From positions 5,794,001 through 5,858,000 of the forward strand of contig CM048575.1 of NCBI GenBank assembly GCA_026413225.1: a stretch of 64,000 nucleotides of DNA, in the 5' to 3' direction. Shown here piece by piece: positions 34,110-45,560 of this stretch. The first letter of the stretch is position 1. Each line of letters starts with the position of its first letter. Made by a program: the position numbers and the translations under genes. This DNA comes from Otis tarda. Taxonomy: Eukaryota > Chordata > Aves > Otidiformes > Otididae. The notes under the pieces are model-generated. The model saw only the letters and a list, made by a program, of their open reading frames with translations, searched no databases and was not told where the DNA came from.

Positions 34110-34390
34110 AAAATGCTCTAATTTCAATACTTCTTGTTCAACAAGGAAAGAACAACATTAATATTGTTTAGAAGACTTCTTTGCATAACTAATATTTTAA
34201 ATTTATTAATACCTTATAATTAGTTTTGCCAGGGAGCTTGAATCCCTGGGCTGGAGGTTTTGTTCCTGGTAAACCCAGGTGGAGGAGGTAATTTGCTCTG
34301 AATACCGTATTAGCGTAATTCTGCTGCTCTGAATGCCAGCAGAGGATTTCACATTTCCTCCCAGCTTACCGGCATTTCAGTGATTCAGAA
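34110..34390. promoter_or_regulatory. Candidate non-coding element
   Basis: AT-rich block with the 13-bp palindrome CTTGTTCAACAAG at 34133-34145 and several TTATTAATA/AATTAG words. No open frame. Enhancer-like on composition only. Confidence 0.33.
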
Positions 34391-35600
34391 TGAACGGAAG
34401 GCATCGAGCCTGCATTGCAGCATCGCGAAACGTCCCTGCAGTCGGGATGTCACCGTGGGCGCGGGGCACGTCAGAGCCCGGCTGCGGTCCAGCCAGCGCA
34501 GAGCGAGCTGGCGGGAGGGCACGCGGGATGCCGTGCGGCTGACAGCCTGTGGCCAACACTGAAGCAAGGAGAAAAAAAAAACAAACAAACGCATCTTGTG
34601 GAACAAGAATGTCTCATTTAGTGTTTGTTATCGAAGCGGCAGGAACGCAAGCCTCCCTTTAATACAGCGAGCCCCCAAATCCATCTGCAAGGGCGGAGAG
34701 GAGTGTCGGCTGGGTGAACGTGCGTGGAGAAAAGTGCTGACAGCAGAATTGCTGCGCTGCCATCCCTGCACATGGATCTCACCTAATGGCATCCCCAGAG
34801 AGGAGCAGCAGCCTGTCGCTCCCCGTTTCCCTGGGCAGGCGCAGAGACGCGGCTCCTGCTCTTGCCAGCTCCTTGAGCACAGCACAGTCCGTGGAGAGGA
34901 TTTAAAATAATTGACCGTGGCAAGAGAATGGTTTTAAATTGGGAGCAGAAGCAAATCTGGGTTGTTTCCAGGTCAGAGAGAAAAACAGGTTTTTCCCAAG
35001 GATGGATCTGACTGTCTTGCAAGATTTTCTCCTGCTGTCCTCAGCCGCGCGGAGCAATGGGAGCAGAGTTTGCATCTCCTTCCTGCCCACGGTCACCCGT
35101 GGGGAAAACGGCACCGTCCCGCGGGCAGCGGAGCGCCGGCTCGGGCGCAGGGGGGACGGCGTCCCTCTGCAGGACTGGTCTCTGTGAAATCCCCTTTCAG
35201 GCTGCTTCCAGCCACCCTGGGCTGGTTTTTCCCTGCAGAGAGCGGGTCAGTTGCCAGCCATGGTCTGATACAGTCCCGGTTATTCGGGGGCTGCCCAGTC
35301 CCGGTTTAGCGAAGGGCAAAGCGCGGCCCGGGGTGGCGCGGTGCTCCTGCAGCACGGGACAGCCAGGAGCGGTTCTTCGGTGGCGAGGCAACAGGAGACA
35401 TCAAGCCCCTGGAAAAGCGTGCCTCTCGCAGGGCGGCGAGGGGCTCTGGCCAGCCAACCACCGTCCCCTCGAGTGCGAACTCCCCGGCGTCCACCCGTCC
35501 CCGGAAATCCCAGCGTTCTCCTTCCTGGGCTTCAATATGCTCTTCAACAGCGTGCAACAAACGGAGTTCAAAGGGAGCGAAGCTGCCATTTAAGGGGTGG
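34391..35600. other. GC- and CpG-rich spacer
   Basis: CpG content is highest at about 35040-35560, which would qualify visually as an island-like segment. Many frames are open on both strands (for example 35057-35593 plus, 178 codons) and none is recognised. A purine run near 34570-34590 is the only simple repeat. Confidence 0.4.
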
Positions 35601-36170
35601 AAATGTGCTAACTCACACGTTACTCATGCGAGTAGCCCCCGCGCTCTTGCCAGGCTGCTCCCAGGAGTCGCGGGTTGCGCGGTTCAGCCGTAATTACTTT
35701 CTCCTCTTTCTACCGTCAGCCTCCGAGCACTTCTTTGCGAGGGGAATTGCTATTCCCTTGGCAGGAGATGGGATGCCGGTGTAATTGAGAGAGAAGCGGC
35801 AGCCTGTGCTCCTGGCCGAGGCCCCGTCCTCCCTCCCTCCCGCTCGCTGTTGTATGGGAAGGAGAAGCCCTCAAGATGTGCTGGACAGACTTGGAAATGA
35901 CCTTTTTCATCTCAAAGATCCTGCTGAATTTTAGATTAAAAAGGAAGCTTTTCTTTCAATAATGTATTTCCCCCTTGGCTCCCTGGCTATCAAGTAACTT
36001 CCCCTGAACAGAAAGCTCAAAAGATGAAGCTTCCTCAAATTCAGATTCATGAACTGAATTTCTTACCTCCCAGAAGCCTGGCTGGAGAGAGCAAAGGCAA
36101 TCAGGGCATGAATTTCATATTAAGAAGAATAAATAAAGCAGAACCTCTTTTACTTTATTCCTACTGCCCG
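35601..36170. other. AT-rich stretch, no gene seen
   Basis: A pyrimidine tract ending in CAG (35697-35719) resembles a 3' splice site. From 35880 to 36160 the sequence is AT-rich and could hold a regulatory element. No gene is supported. Confidence 0.38.
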
Positions 36171-36769
36171 TGCAGGTGAGATGGGGTTGTTAACCTCCAT
36201 TTTAAATGAGCAGATCTGGAAGGCGAGGGGCACCCAGCCCTCTCTCCTCACGCACCAGCCTCCAGCAAACGGGAGAGCTGAGCCCCCCGAATCGAGAGTG
36301 TTTGGCCTTGGAGGGGAGCTTAAAACACGGCATTGCATTGTGGGTCTGAAGAAGAGGAAATAATTTGTATAATCCTGCCCTTTGGCAGTGCTCTCTCCAG
36401 ATCTTTAAATCTTTGAAGAGCGTTGGCTTGAGCGATGGGGGCCGGCCGAGCGAGCCCACACCAGACTGCACCCAAGGGTTTTGAGCCAAACATTCCTGCT
36501 GAGCGCACCGGCCGTCGCACGGACACGCGGGAGACCCCACGCACCGCCGGGCGTGCGGAGGACTGAGCGCAAGCTTAACCTCAGAAGCTGTGCCAGATCT
36601 TAAGGAAATGGGAAACCGTGTAGAACTTTGCCGAAAGCTGGTGAAATCTTTCACCGTCATCACTTCAGAGACGAAATTGCGGGCTTTTCTGGGGAGTCCC
36701 AGGCAGTGACCCCACTTGCGTGAGCTGGGCTGAGATCCCAGGCGAGGTAGGAGTAACTCAGCCCTGTGA

Positions 36770-36783
36770 GTCACCTTGGCAAC
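36770..36783. promoter_or_regulatory. RFX X-box word
   Basis: GTCACCTTGGCAAC matches the X-box consensus GTNRCC(N0-3)RGYAAC at every position. RFX factors bind such sites in promoters of ciliary genes and in many enhancers. A single site may occur by chance. Confidence 0.45.
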
Positions 36784-36888
36784 TGCAAAAATCCCGCCAA
36801 AGCCCACTCCAGACCATTTCTGAGACCTCGCAGGTTTGTTTGTGATATTTCTCAGGTTCGGTATCATACAAGCACATTCAAAACACAC

Positions 36889-36906
36889 ATGCCCACACGT
36901 GGGCAT
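36889..36906. repeat. Palindrome centred on a CACGTG E-box
   Basis: ATGCCCAC and GTGGGCAT are perfect inverted arms separated by two bases, together containing CACGTG at 36896-36901. CACGTG is the canonical site for MYC/MAX, USF and related bHLH proteins. Confidence 0.7.
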
Positions 36907-36929
36907 CTGGGCACACATCTCCCAGGGTG

Positions 36930-37280
36930 CAACCGCACCATGTGAAACGTGTAATAAAATAGAAAATAAACCTCTGTAGAATAAATGAATTGCTCCAAGC
37001 TGCCTCTCCGGGAATAATTTAACGTGCTAAACATAGCCCTGTTGTGTTACTCAGCGCCCTCATGACTGAGCGCATTCGGTGCAGGCTGAACTAAATTAGA
37101 GCTGAAGCCTTTAACGAGCGAGGTGCTACGCTCGTGGTGACAGGGACCTTTCCTGCGGAAACAGATTTATCCCAGCTAAAGCGTGCAGCTTCCTAGCAGG
37201 TACTAAAGGGCGGGGTTTTTAATTAAGGCTCATTACTTCTATTGGGATCACATTAGTGTTTATAATTCTTTTTGAGTTGA
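36930..37280. promoter_or_regulatory. Candidate non-coding element
   Basis: AT-rich block between GC-rich flanks, complex and without a frame of note. Words such as TTTTTAATTAAGG near 37217 are homeodomain-like. Conservation is untested. Confidence 0.3.
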
Positions 37281-38589
37281 CTCCCTGCCGCAACTCAGAG
37301 GGCGAACCCCCCGGCAGTGCCCACCGCGGGGCTCTGCCCTCGCAGCCGCATCCCCTCACCCTCCACCCTGAGCCCCGCTGCCGCCTCCCCACCCACGCCG
37401 GTCACCCTCCACACACGGATCCGTGGCTTACTCCTGCACTGGCCATACCCCTCCTTGCCGGATAGCCCAGCTGCCGTGGCGTAAAGCCGCCTGCGAGCCA
37501 GCAGCGGAGTTCCCGGTGGTTCATCAGGAAAGCTTCCTGCGCCCTTGGTCCCCAGGGAGCCCAGGGATGGAGCCAAGGGCAGGATCCCACCCTGTGGGCC
37601 CATCCGGCACAGCCCGTGTCCGAGCAGCATCCAAGCGATGAGCGATGCACAGCCTGGGCGCTGGGGAAACCCAGCTCCAACCCAGGAGCCTCTCCAGACG
37701 CCTTCTCCCTCCCAGCCGGCAGAAATCATCTCCTCAGGATTAGATTCAGTCTTTGGGCTTTATTAATTGCTAAATGAAAGCACGGTAACACCTCCAGACA
37801 CCCGTCAAAGCCTCCCAACAGTGCTCTGACAGCCTCCCCATTTCCCCTGACAGCTTAATGAGCAGTCGCTGCGCTCACGCCGACGGCTTCAGGGACCACT
37901 CCAGACATCGCCCCACATGCAACTGGGCAGAACCTGCACCCCCGGCCAAAATCACTGGGCGCCGTGCCCCTCAAATGGCAGCAGCACCCCTCGGTGCGGA
38001 GGTGGAGGTTCCCGTCCCGCCTTCTCCTGCCTTCGCCCATCGGGTGCCTGGGACGGGTTTCTGTTGGGGGAGGCGAACGTGGGCCTGCAGCATCGCGCCG
38101 AAGTGGGGCTGACCTGGGATCCGCTCTCGATTTCGGTGCGCCTGGAAATCCCATCCAGACTCAAGCCTCAGCCCAGGCTGCGAGACAGCGAGCCTTAGCG
38201 GGGCTAATGATGTAGTGCTTAGCTGAACGGATTCCTGCTGTAGTTCCCCCGAGACCTATTGTTTTCCTATCATTACAGCAGTACAGTGATTACCTGCGAA
38301 CCACAGTAACACCGCGGCCTTTTATTTCCCCTTAACAGCAGATACGTAGCAGCGGCAGTATCCAGCCGAATCGGCGGTACGCTCTCTTTTTTTGGAGTCA
38401 GGAATAATGGGAAGCTCCTCGGGTGGTGATCCAACCCGCAATCAGGCGCCCCAGCAGCACGCGCGCCCAGGGAGAATATTGATGGCTTGATCTCATTTCG
38501 AGGGCTGGATTCCCACGCGTGGGCGCAGACAACAAAGGGCTGCGATCGATAGATGCCGCGGGGGTTTTCAGGGCGCTGGTCGAGTATTC
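37281..38589. other. GC-rich spacer, no gene seen
   Basis: Mostly GC-rich and CpG-containing, with a less GC-rich part at about 38210-38400. Overlapping frames on both strands lack recognisable products. Confidence 0.4.
38512..38525. promoter_or_regulatory. Palindrome with EGR1-type site
   Basis: CCCACGCGTGGG at 38512-38523 is a perfect 12-bp palindrome. Its right side forms GCGTGGGCG at 38517-38525, the exact EGR1/Zif268 consensus. Confidence 0.5.
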
Positions 38590-39120
38590 CCGACATGTCT
38601 TCAGCCGACGTTAACATGCATGCATGCTGATCGCTTTGTTTTTACAAGCAGAAAAATAGAGAAAGGGCTTGAATTCCTTTTGCTTTTCCCACTGCCTAAC
38701 CCTAAACTGCCTGGACTTCATCTGCTGAGGGCAGACAGCACAGACGACAATCATGTTTCATTCTTGGCACAGCGTCTTTTTGACATAATGGCAGCAGCCG
38801 ACAATTTGCAACTCCATAAACTGGGTGCATGATTCTAATTTATGTGTGGAGCTAATGGATCGTTGCTCCTGTAATAAAGTGCTCGGAGTGGGTAGGATTT
38901 ATCAGCAAGCGGGTTGCCCTTTACACGTTTTTATTTAATTTTGCTTTTTTTTCTGTGAGGTGCCAAGTCAACAAATGATTAAATATGAGCAAATATTTCT
39001 CCACTGGAGTTTTATCGAGTTACCTAATCCAGTTAAGAGATGGAATGTAATTGCTGCGGGAAGCAAAGCTTGTGTCCCACCAGGGTTTTCAATTCAAATA
39101 AATAAATAAACAAAGGTTAT
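38590..39120. promoter_or_regulatory. Candidate conserved non-coding element
   Basis: Complex AT-rich block starting with the alternating purine-pyrimidine palindrome CATGCATGCATG at 38615-38626. AT-rich sequence follows with TTTAATTTTGC and AATGATTAAATATG words, ending in an (AAAT)n run at 39097-39115. No credible gene. Confidence 0.33.
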
Positions 39121-41229
39121 TCCCTTCTGAGGAAAACAGGAGGCTGCAGAGTGTATTGTGTCTGGAACGTAAACAGGAAACTTGTTGAGATAATGGAGGC
39201 TGTGGCTGGGACCGTGCACACCTTTATCCTTACAGGCGGTGTCCTGAGCAGGGATTTTCCTCCCTTTCCCGCTCCGCCGGTTGCTGCTCCGCACCTTTCC
39301 CTGTGGCGCTGGGAATAGAGATCCTGGTCCACGCTTCACATCCCCTCTGCCCGCTTTCGTCCCCAAGCAGCGCATGGAGCCAGGGAACCTCCGCTCCCCT
39401 CGCCTGCCGGACCCGGCGTGGGGCTGCTCCCGCGCAGCCATGGCTGGGGCGCGTCCCGGCTCCGCACCGCTGCAGAAAAGCAGCCCTTACCACGTCCATC
39501 GCCTGCCCAGCTGCTCCTCTCTGTGGTTTTGCCCAGCAGAAGGGCAGCAGTTATGAGAAAACATTGCAGAAGGCATGGGGAAAGGGGCGAAGGACTTCGA
39601 CGGGAGGGACACAAAGCGTTAGAAAGCCTCTTGGCAGCATCCTGCAGTTCATTAAACCTCTCCCGGGAGCCGGGGACGCACGCTGTTTACGGCGGCGAGG
39701 GCAGCAGGGTAAAGTACTTCCCTTGGCAGCCTTGTGTGATTTAGGGCTTCAGGTTCATCAGGTTGAATCACAAACCGTGCTTGAGTTACCATCGGTCACT
39801 ATAAATATTGGAGATGCAAGGGCTCGGAAAAACCCGTCTGCGAGAGCTCTCCATGCCCGCCTCGTCTCTCCCTCCACGCAGCGCTCCCAAACCGCACCCC
39901 GTCCAGTGCCGCGGGATCAAACCTCCCTGAGGAGCACAGGCACGTGGGGAGGCGATGGCAACCCGAACCTCAGGGCTGAGAGGGACAATCCCAGGAGCCT
40001 GGCCGGGCGCAATGGCTGTCGGTGAGCCCAGCTCTGCTCCCAGAGCTCTGGGACACAGCTACAGCGGGGGAAGAGTTTGTGCTCGGGACTGCCTGTATCC
40101 CGTTCTCCGTTGTTGTTTGTGTATTAATCACCTCCCTAAGCCCAGCCGAGGAGCTGGAGCCTGTGGCTCGCCGATGCTGCCATCTATAGCGGGCTCTGCG
40201 GCAGCACAAACCGCCACTCGCCCTGGCCCAGCACCTGCAGCATCGCTCGCACCCAGGGCCAGGGTGGAGATGTCTCCATCGAAGGGCAGGGGCACCTGCA
40301 GAGCCTCTGGAGAGCCTCTCCCAGGGAAGGATCAACGCTGGGGCTCTGCAGCATCCCCAGCCTTGCACTGAACCTTGGGCTCACCCTTCCCCACCTCGCT
40401 GGGCTGGCCTGCCCCACGCCAGCCCTCTCGCAGAGAGCCTTAGAAACAAGAGCTCAGCCCCCTGCTAAGGGATACAGGAGGAAAAGTCATCCTGAGAGGG
40501 GAGCGGGCAGCTCTGGGTGAGCAGATTTAAAGGGAAGCAAGAGGAGGAGGAGCAGGTGGGGGTGAGGAGAGTGGCTGTGTTGGGGCAGAAAAGGGCCGGC
40601 ATCAGCTGCTTCCCCTGAGCTGGGGATTAAATTGGTGATGGGGCTGGGTGGGGGCTGGCTGTGCTGCTGCCCCTTCCCCACCTGGCTGAGCTGGGCAGGG
40701 ACCAGCGCCCACTGAGGTCTGCAGGGAGTGAGGATGCTTGTGAGCTGGCTCTTCTCTGCTGGGGATGCGGGTCCAGCGTGATGAGATGGGACCGTTCCTG
40801 AGGCAAGTGTCACACAGGGGAGTTCAGCCACCGGTCAGCATGGGTGATGGCACGGGGCTGGCAGGAGCGGGGTCTGGGCAGAGCTGGGCAGGAGCTGGGA
40901 AATGGTGGGGCGGGGGATGCAGGGGCAGCCTGGCTGCAAGAGCATGGGCTGCCTTCTGTCTGTAATCTGTGCTGCCTGGGAGAAAGGCAGAAACAAATTA
41001 TTGAAAAAGCTGGAGAGCAGGCAGCGAGCCCTTCTGAACCTCTCTGTCCTTCACAAATGTCTCTGAGAAGCCCCAGGCCCTGCCTCCCAGCAGGGCCGGC
41101 CCAGGATGATGTGTGTGCAGTCAGAGCTGCTCATCAACAGCCGGATCGAAGTGAAATGATTGTGAATACTCCAGAGACGCCAACTCAACCAGCCTTGCGC
41201 CAGCCTCCACCTCTGTCCGCTCCCTCTTT
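39121..41229. other. GC-rich spacer, no gene seen
   Basis: The 240-codon plus-strand frame at 39303-40025 overlaps minus-strand frames and is not recognised. CpG is frequent up to about 40300; from 40470 to 40980 the sequence is G-rich but CpG-poor. No repeat family is identified. Confidence 0.42.
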
Positions 41230-41640
41230 AAGTCAAACTGTCCGTTTGCTGGTGTGTTTCCGATCGTAACCTTACCTACCGGACATCGCGTGTTCCTCTC
41301 AGATTTCCAGCACTTGCAGAGCAGCCCATAAATATTGCAGCTTTTTTTTTAATTTTAATTTGAAGCTGTCATGCAAACTGAGCTATCTAATCCTTGGAAC
41401 AGCTGCTCGGAGCAGGCAGCAATCGCTTAAATGCCACTGTGCACTTAAGAAGTTCTCCTCTTCTCTGTGGGAGCCCCTGGAAGAATTTCACGGATATAAG
41501 GCACCTCCCACAGCTCAAGCTAATGATCACAATACAAATGACGTTTCCGTGCTATGATATTCCTTTTGTGCAGAAGGCGGTGTGCACGCTGACATCCATT
41601 CATCCCCGACAGCTTGTTTCCCCTCCGTCTGAAAATGATT
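41230..41640. promoter_or_regulatory. Candidate non-coding element
   Basis: Mixed to AT-rich complex block, with TTTAATTTTAATTTG near 41350 and AGCTAATGATCAC near 41519. The plus-strand frame 41394-41882 extends through it but resembles no family. Confidence 0.28.
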
Positions 41641-42029
41641 TCCCGGCCCAGGTAATCGCCAGCCGCTGCGCAGATGGTCACTCGCAAAACGGCGGCACCC
41701 CATCTCGCCCTGCCCCTCGCCCTCTGCCCTCCCGTAAAGGGGGTGGCCCCTTCCGTGCCTGGGGAAGGTTGCGAGGGTTCGGGGACACCTTGGAGGGGGA
41801 AGTTGCGCCGTGGCCCCGTGGCCCGGCCAGGGAGGCCGGGAGCGGGTGCTCTCCTGCGCCCGGCTGCGTCCTGCGATGGTGATGCCCAGCACGGAGGCAG
41901 GATCCTTCCTGACCCAAACTCCTGGGGGTCCCAACCATCAGCCCCAAAACCTGGGGACGCTGGGAGAAGGGACAGGATACCGGGAGAAGGGACAGCGCTG
42001 CTCTGGAGCTGCCTGCTGTGACCCTCAGT
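41641..42029. other. CpG-rich spacer
   Basis: GC- and CpG-rich sequence with a 14-base word (gggagaagggacag) occurring twice about 20 bp apart near 41962-41995. No gene seen. Confidence 0.4.
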
Positions 42030-42560
42030 GGCTCTAGCAAATCTCTTCAGTTTGTGTCTTCCTCCCTAATATTTTTCCAGTCTTAATTTACTTTATTTCA
42101 ATTGATTGGACTCTCCTGTGGTGTAACAGCTTATTGGAAAGGAAGGCAGTTCCAGATAAAAAAAAAAAAAAGGAAAAAAAAACCATCCCTAATATTTACT
42201 TATTTGCCTTGCAGCTTTTTACAGCCCCGCTGCCCCAATCCTTAATGACAGAAACCAATAATGTCTCAGCTCTTGAAGTCCAAGGGACTCAAAATCAATG
42301 GCATGATATTGGAATTCTGGAAGACTTGGTTAAATATTTTGTTTCTTATTGTTTGCTCACTGAAAATCCAGACAGTCCCGGCAGAGCAAGAAGCAAGTTA
42401 ATGAATTAAAAGCTCCCAGCCGACAGCGGTTGGATAATAGCATTAACGCTGTAAAATGCATCATTAGGTCAGTGTCTGTCAGAATTACAAGGCGTTGGGG
42501 AGGCGAGCAGAAAATCAGGCTGCTTATTAGAACCAGATTTAGGAAAAGTTTCCTTCTTCT
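42030..42560. promoter_or_regulatory. Candidate AT-rich non-coding region with A-rich tract
   Basis: AT-rich block including TTTCAATTGATTGG near 42097 and an A-rich tract at 42158-42182. The A tract could be the tail of a decayed retroposed sequence, but I recognise no element upstream. The remainder is complex and enhancer-like. Confidence 0.3.
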
Positions 42561-43473
42561 AAAAGGCTGCATCTTATTCACTGCTCCGCGTCCCGCTGCT
42601 GCTCTGGGCAGCCTGCCCCGGTCCAGAGCCCCCCCAAACTGGTATCGACTCCCAGACAGGGATGTGCTGGGGTTCACTCGCTCTGAAGAGTTGTGGCAGG
42701 AGCTCTGGAGAAAACCGATTCAGGCAGGCTCAACCCGAAAGACTGGGTTAGAAATCATCCAAGCCGATGGGGGCTCAAAGGCAGCGCGCTCGTGCAGACC
42801 CCCTTCACAGAGCAGAGCCCCCCCACCCTGTCCCAGAGGCGGGAGCTCCAGGCAGCCTGGGTGTCGATGGATGGATCCCCTCCAGCTTTGCTGGAGGAAG
42901 CATTGCTGCCAAAGTGGGTTGGTTGGTTGTTGGTTGGTTTGTTTGTTTGTTTTCTCCTGGAAGAACAACTTACGGTATTTCCCTTTTGAAAATAATTTAC
43001 TCTGGCGGAGATAAAATTTAGGAGATTCCCAGGTCGGTTTGGGTTTGTACTCAGTGAGCCGTGGCTGGAGGAGCTGTGACACCCTCACGCAGACGCTTTT
43101 ACCCGTTTCCTCTCTATTTACGGGCTGTGCTGGTCTGGGTTTCAGAACACACGGTTTGGGGATGTTAATGCATGTCAGCAGTAACTGTTTGTGACAGGTG
43201 AGTTACGAAATGTTGTGTCAAACAAGGTTGGCCGAGCAGTGGATCAGCTTGGGGTGACCCTACCTGCGCGTTCGCTGACGAGCGAGCCTGGCCAGCGTGG
43301 GGGGAGCCCTGCCGCCGTCGGGGAGCCCTGAGCCCCGGCCGTCCTGGGCCGCGCGGGGCATCACTTGCCGTCCCGTTGGTGGCAGGGAGGACTCGCAGGG
43401 AAATCTGGGCAGAGGGTGCTGGGAGCAGGACGGAGCCCCACGTCACGCCTGCATTCCCAGCACCCCCTGTATC
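42561..43473. other. No gene seen; GC-rich
   Basis: GC-rich sequence with the plus-strand frame 42430-43014 (194 codons) open across it and across the adjacent microsatellite. It has no domain I recognise. Confidence 0.4.
42917..42953 (+). repeat. (GGTT)n/(GTTT)n microsatellite
   Basis: Tetranucleotide repeats of GGTT change to GTTT midway, about 37 bp in total with one interruption. Confidence 0.9.
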
Positions 43474-43529
43474 TTTTCATGCAAACCCACATCTTATTTT
43501 ATTTTCATGCAAACCCACATCTTATTTTA
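43474..43529. repeat. Perfect 28-bp direct tandem duplication
   Basis: Two identical adjacent 28-bp copies lie at 43474-43501 and 43502-43529. Each contains TTTTCATGCAAACCCACATC. The absence of any difference suggests a recent event, or an assembly artefact. Confidence 0.92.
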
Positions 43530-43900
43530 CAGAGGGGGCCTGAAGACTAAATAAGGTAACAATCCTTTAATTTTGCAAATCTCTCTGACCCCAGAACTGT
43601 GGCAAGAACAGGAATCTTTCTTTTCCTTTTGTTTGCTCAAATAAATGAAAGAAAACACAACAGGAGTAGCTTAGAAATAGCAACGAGTTAACTTGCTTTC
43701 AGTCAGGACAGACCTTCAGAAGAGAAATACCTGAAATACTTCTCCCCTGCCTGCCATGGCTGGGTTCTTACATAGCAGCCAACAAGACAAATTTTAATGG
43801 GACTTACAACTAGGAAGACAAAAAGAGGGGAAAAAATGGAGAAACTGAATTAAAAATGCTTCCAGCGCTGAGACGCCAGACAAGATGAATAGGGACCATC
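43530..43900. other. AT-rich sequence, no gene seen
   Basis: AT- and A-rich sequence without a clear motif cluster. Short frames only. Confidence 0.4.
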
Positions 43901-45180
43901 ATTTCTTCTCTAAGGGAGGGTGCTGCCGCAGCGCCGCTCACCTGATGAAGGCAGAGGTAAAATTAATGCCGGTTGCGGTCACATTAATGCCACTTATTCC
44001 CCGTCCCATTTGTCTCCTGCTGCCTGGGCTCCAGGCTCGGAGCCGGCACCTTCCCTGTGCGGCCTCAGCAGCGGGGAATTTTGCTCCTTGCTCCTCCTCA
44101 GCCTGTGCTGCCGAATCTGGCGGGGCTGGATGCTGGGAGAGGCATGGCGAGGTCTGGCCGCCCTCTGCACCCCCAGCTGCCCCCCAGACGTGGGGCTGGA
44201 GCTGTGGCAAAGCCTTGGTCCCGGGTGTCCAAAGGCAGGACAGGAGGGGAGGTAGGAGCAGAGCAGTACCAGCGGGGTCTGCGTCCCCCCAGGCGGTAAC
44301 ATCCCCAGACCATGGCGATGGAGACCGGTGCCCAAGGCCCAGGCTGCCTCCACGGGACCACGGGCTGACTGGTGGTGCAGCGGGAGCCGAGCGCTTGTGT
44401 GAGTCCCAGGCTGGGATTTGGCTGCAAGACCACGTTTCTTTCCTCTGGTGCTAGACCTCAGGGCTTTCCCCGCTCCCAGAGCTCACCGGAGGCGGAGGGG
44501 CTCGTTTCTATCCCTGTGTCCTCCTGCAGAGAGTCCTCCAAGTGACATTTCAGGAGAACTGGGAGCTGTGAAATTTAAGCATCAGGAGCTCAATCCATTA
44601 GCATCCTGACAAGCGTGTCAGAGATTTACAATGGGTTTTACCACCTGCTGGAGGTGTAGCAACAAATTTCCATCTCTGACTCGTTCCTGGACCAAGATTT
44701 ACAGCTGCCATCAGCCCCATGCTGTCAGTCAGTCCCTTCCAGCCAGGTGGGGAAAGGTCACTTTTTAGAAAGGTGAATAAGGCTGTGACCACACCACCTG
44801 CTCGTGTCCCAGCTGGGCTCTTGGCCACCAGTCTGCATTTGGCCTCTGTCCCCAGAGGAGCGACCGTCACCCAAGGCTTCATTGGAGGAGAGAATTGACT
44901 TCCCCGTGGCCTGCGAGAGACCCTCAGACTCAGGGGAGCTGTGTCGCTGCTCACATCTTCCATGAGCTCCCTAAAACCAAGGGGGTTTGCAGCCCTTGGG
45001 TGGCAAATGAAACCTGCGATTCGGGGCCAGAAACCCTGCCAACTTCCCACAGTCTGCAATTTATCAAAATTTCCCGGCTATTACGACCCCAGCATAACAG
45101 CCCTTGTCTTAGAAACTCCCCCGTGCCTAATGACTCTCCCTGGTAGCACGTTTCCCTGCTGTTTAGTGTAAATCCCATCA
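43901..45180. other. GC-rich spacer, no gene seen
   Basis: The plus-strand frame 43885-44454 (189 codons) has a frame on the opposite strand over the same DNA and is not recognised. From 44560 onward composition is mixed. No repeat family is seen. Confidence 0.42.
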
Positions 45181-45560
45181 CTTAATTCCACTCCCTTCCT
45201 CCTCCGTTCCCACTCCTTTCCAGGATCTGCCGGGAGTTATTGCATCCTCCCCTTACACACTGTTCTTTTTTTGGATGGTAAAGTGGAACATGCTTACCAA
45301 AAAATAACTTACAAGCAGAGCAATTGAACATGAGTAGGAGTTTATAAAAGGAAAGAAATAAAAGATGAATTTCCTCCTTCTATTTCACACTGCAACGTTT
45401 AATATATGGCAGCGGTTATTCCCACTGCCTCCGGAGTGTATGAGCAGCAGTAAACAACCCTTCCATGAACACCGTGTGCCGAGCTGGAGTGGCTTGTAAT
45501 CGCAGGGGCCAGTGAAATTATCTCTGAACAAACACAAAATCACAGCCCTGGGGAACAGCA
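45181..45560. other. AT-rich stretch, possible element
   Basis: AT-rich complex sequence that may be regulatory, with no strong motif cluster and no gene. Confidence 0.35.

Larger units (their letters stand above)
36171..36929. other. No gene seen; contains X-box and palindrome
   Basis: The 238-codon minus-strand frame (36202-36918) overlaps others and has no recognised domain. The X-box at 36770-36783 and the palindrome at 36889-36906 are listed separately. Confidence 0.4.
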
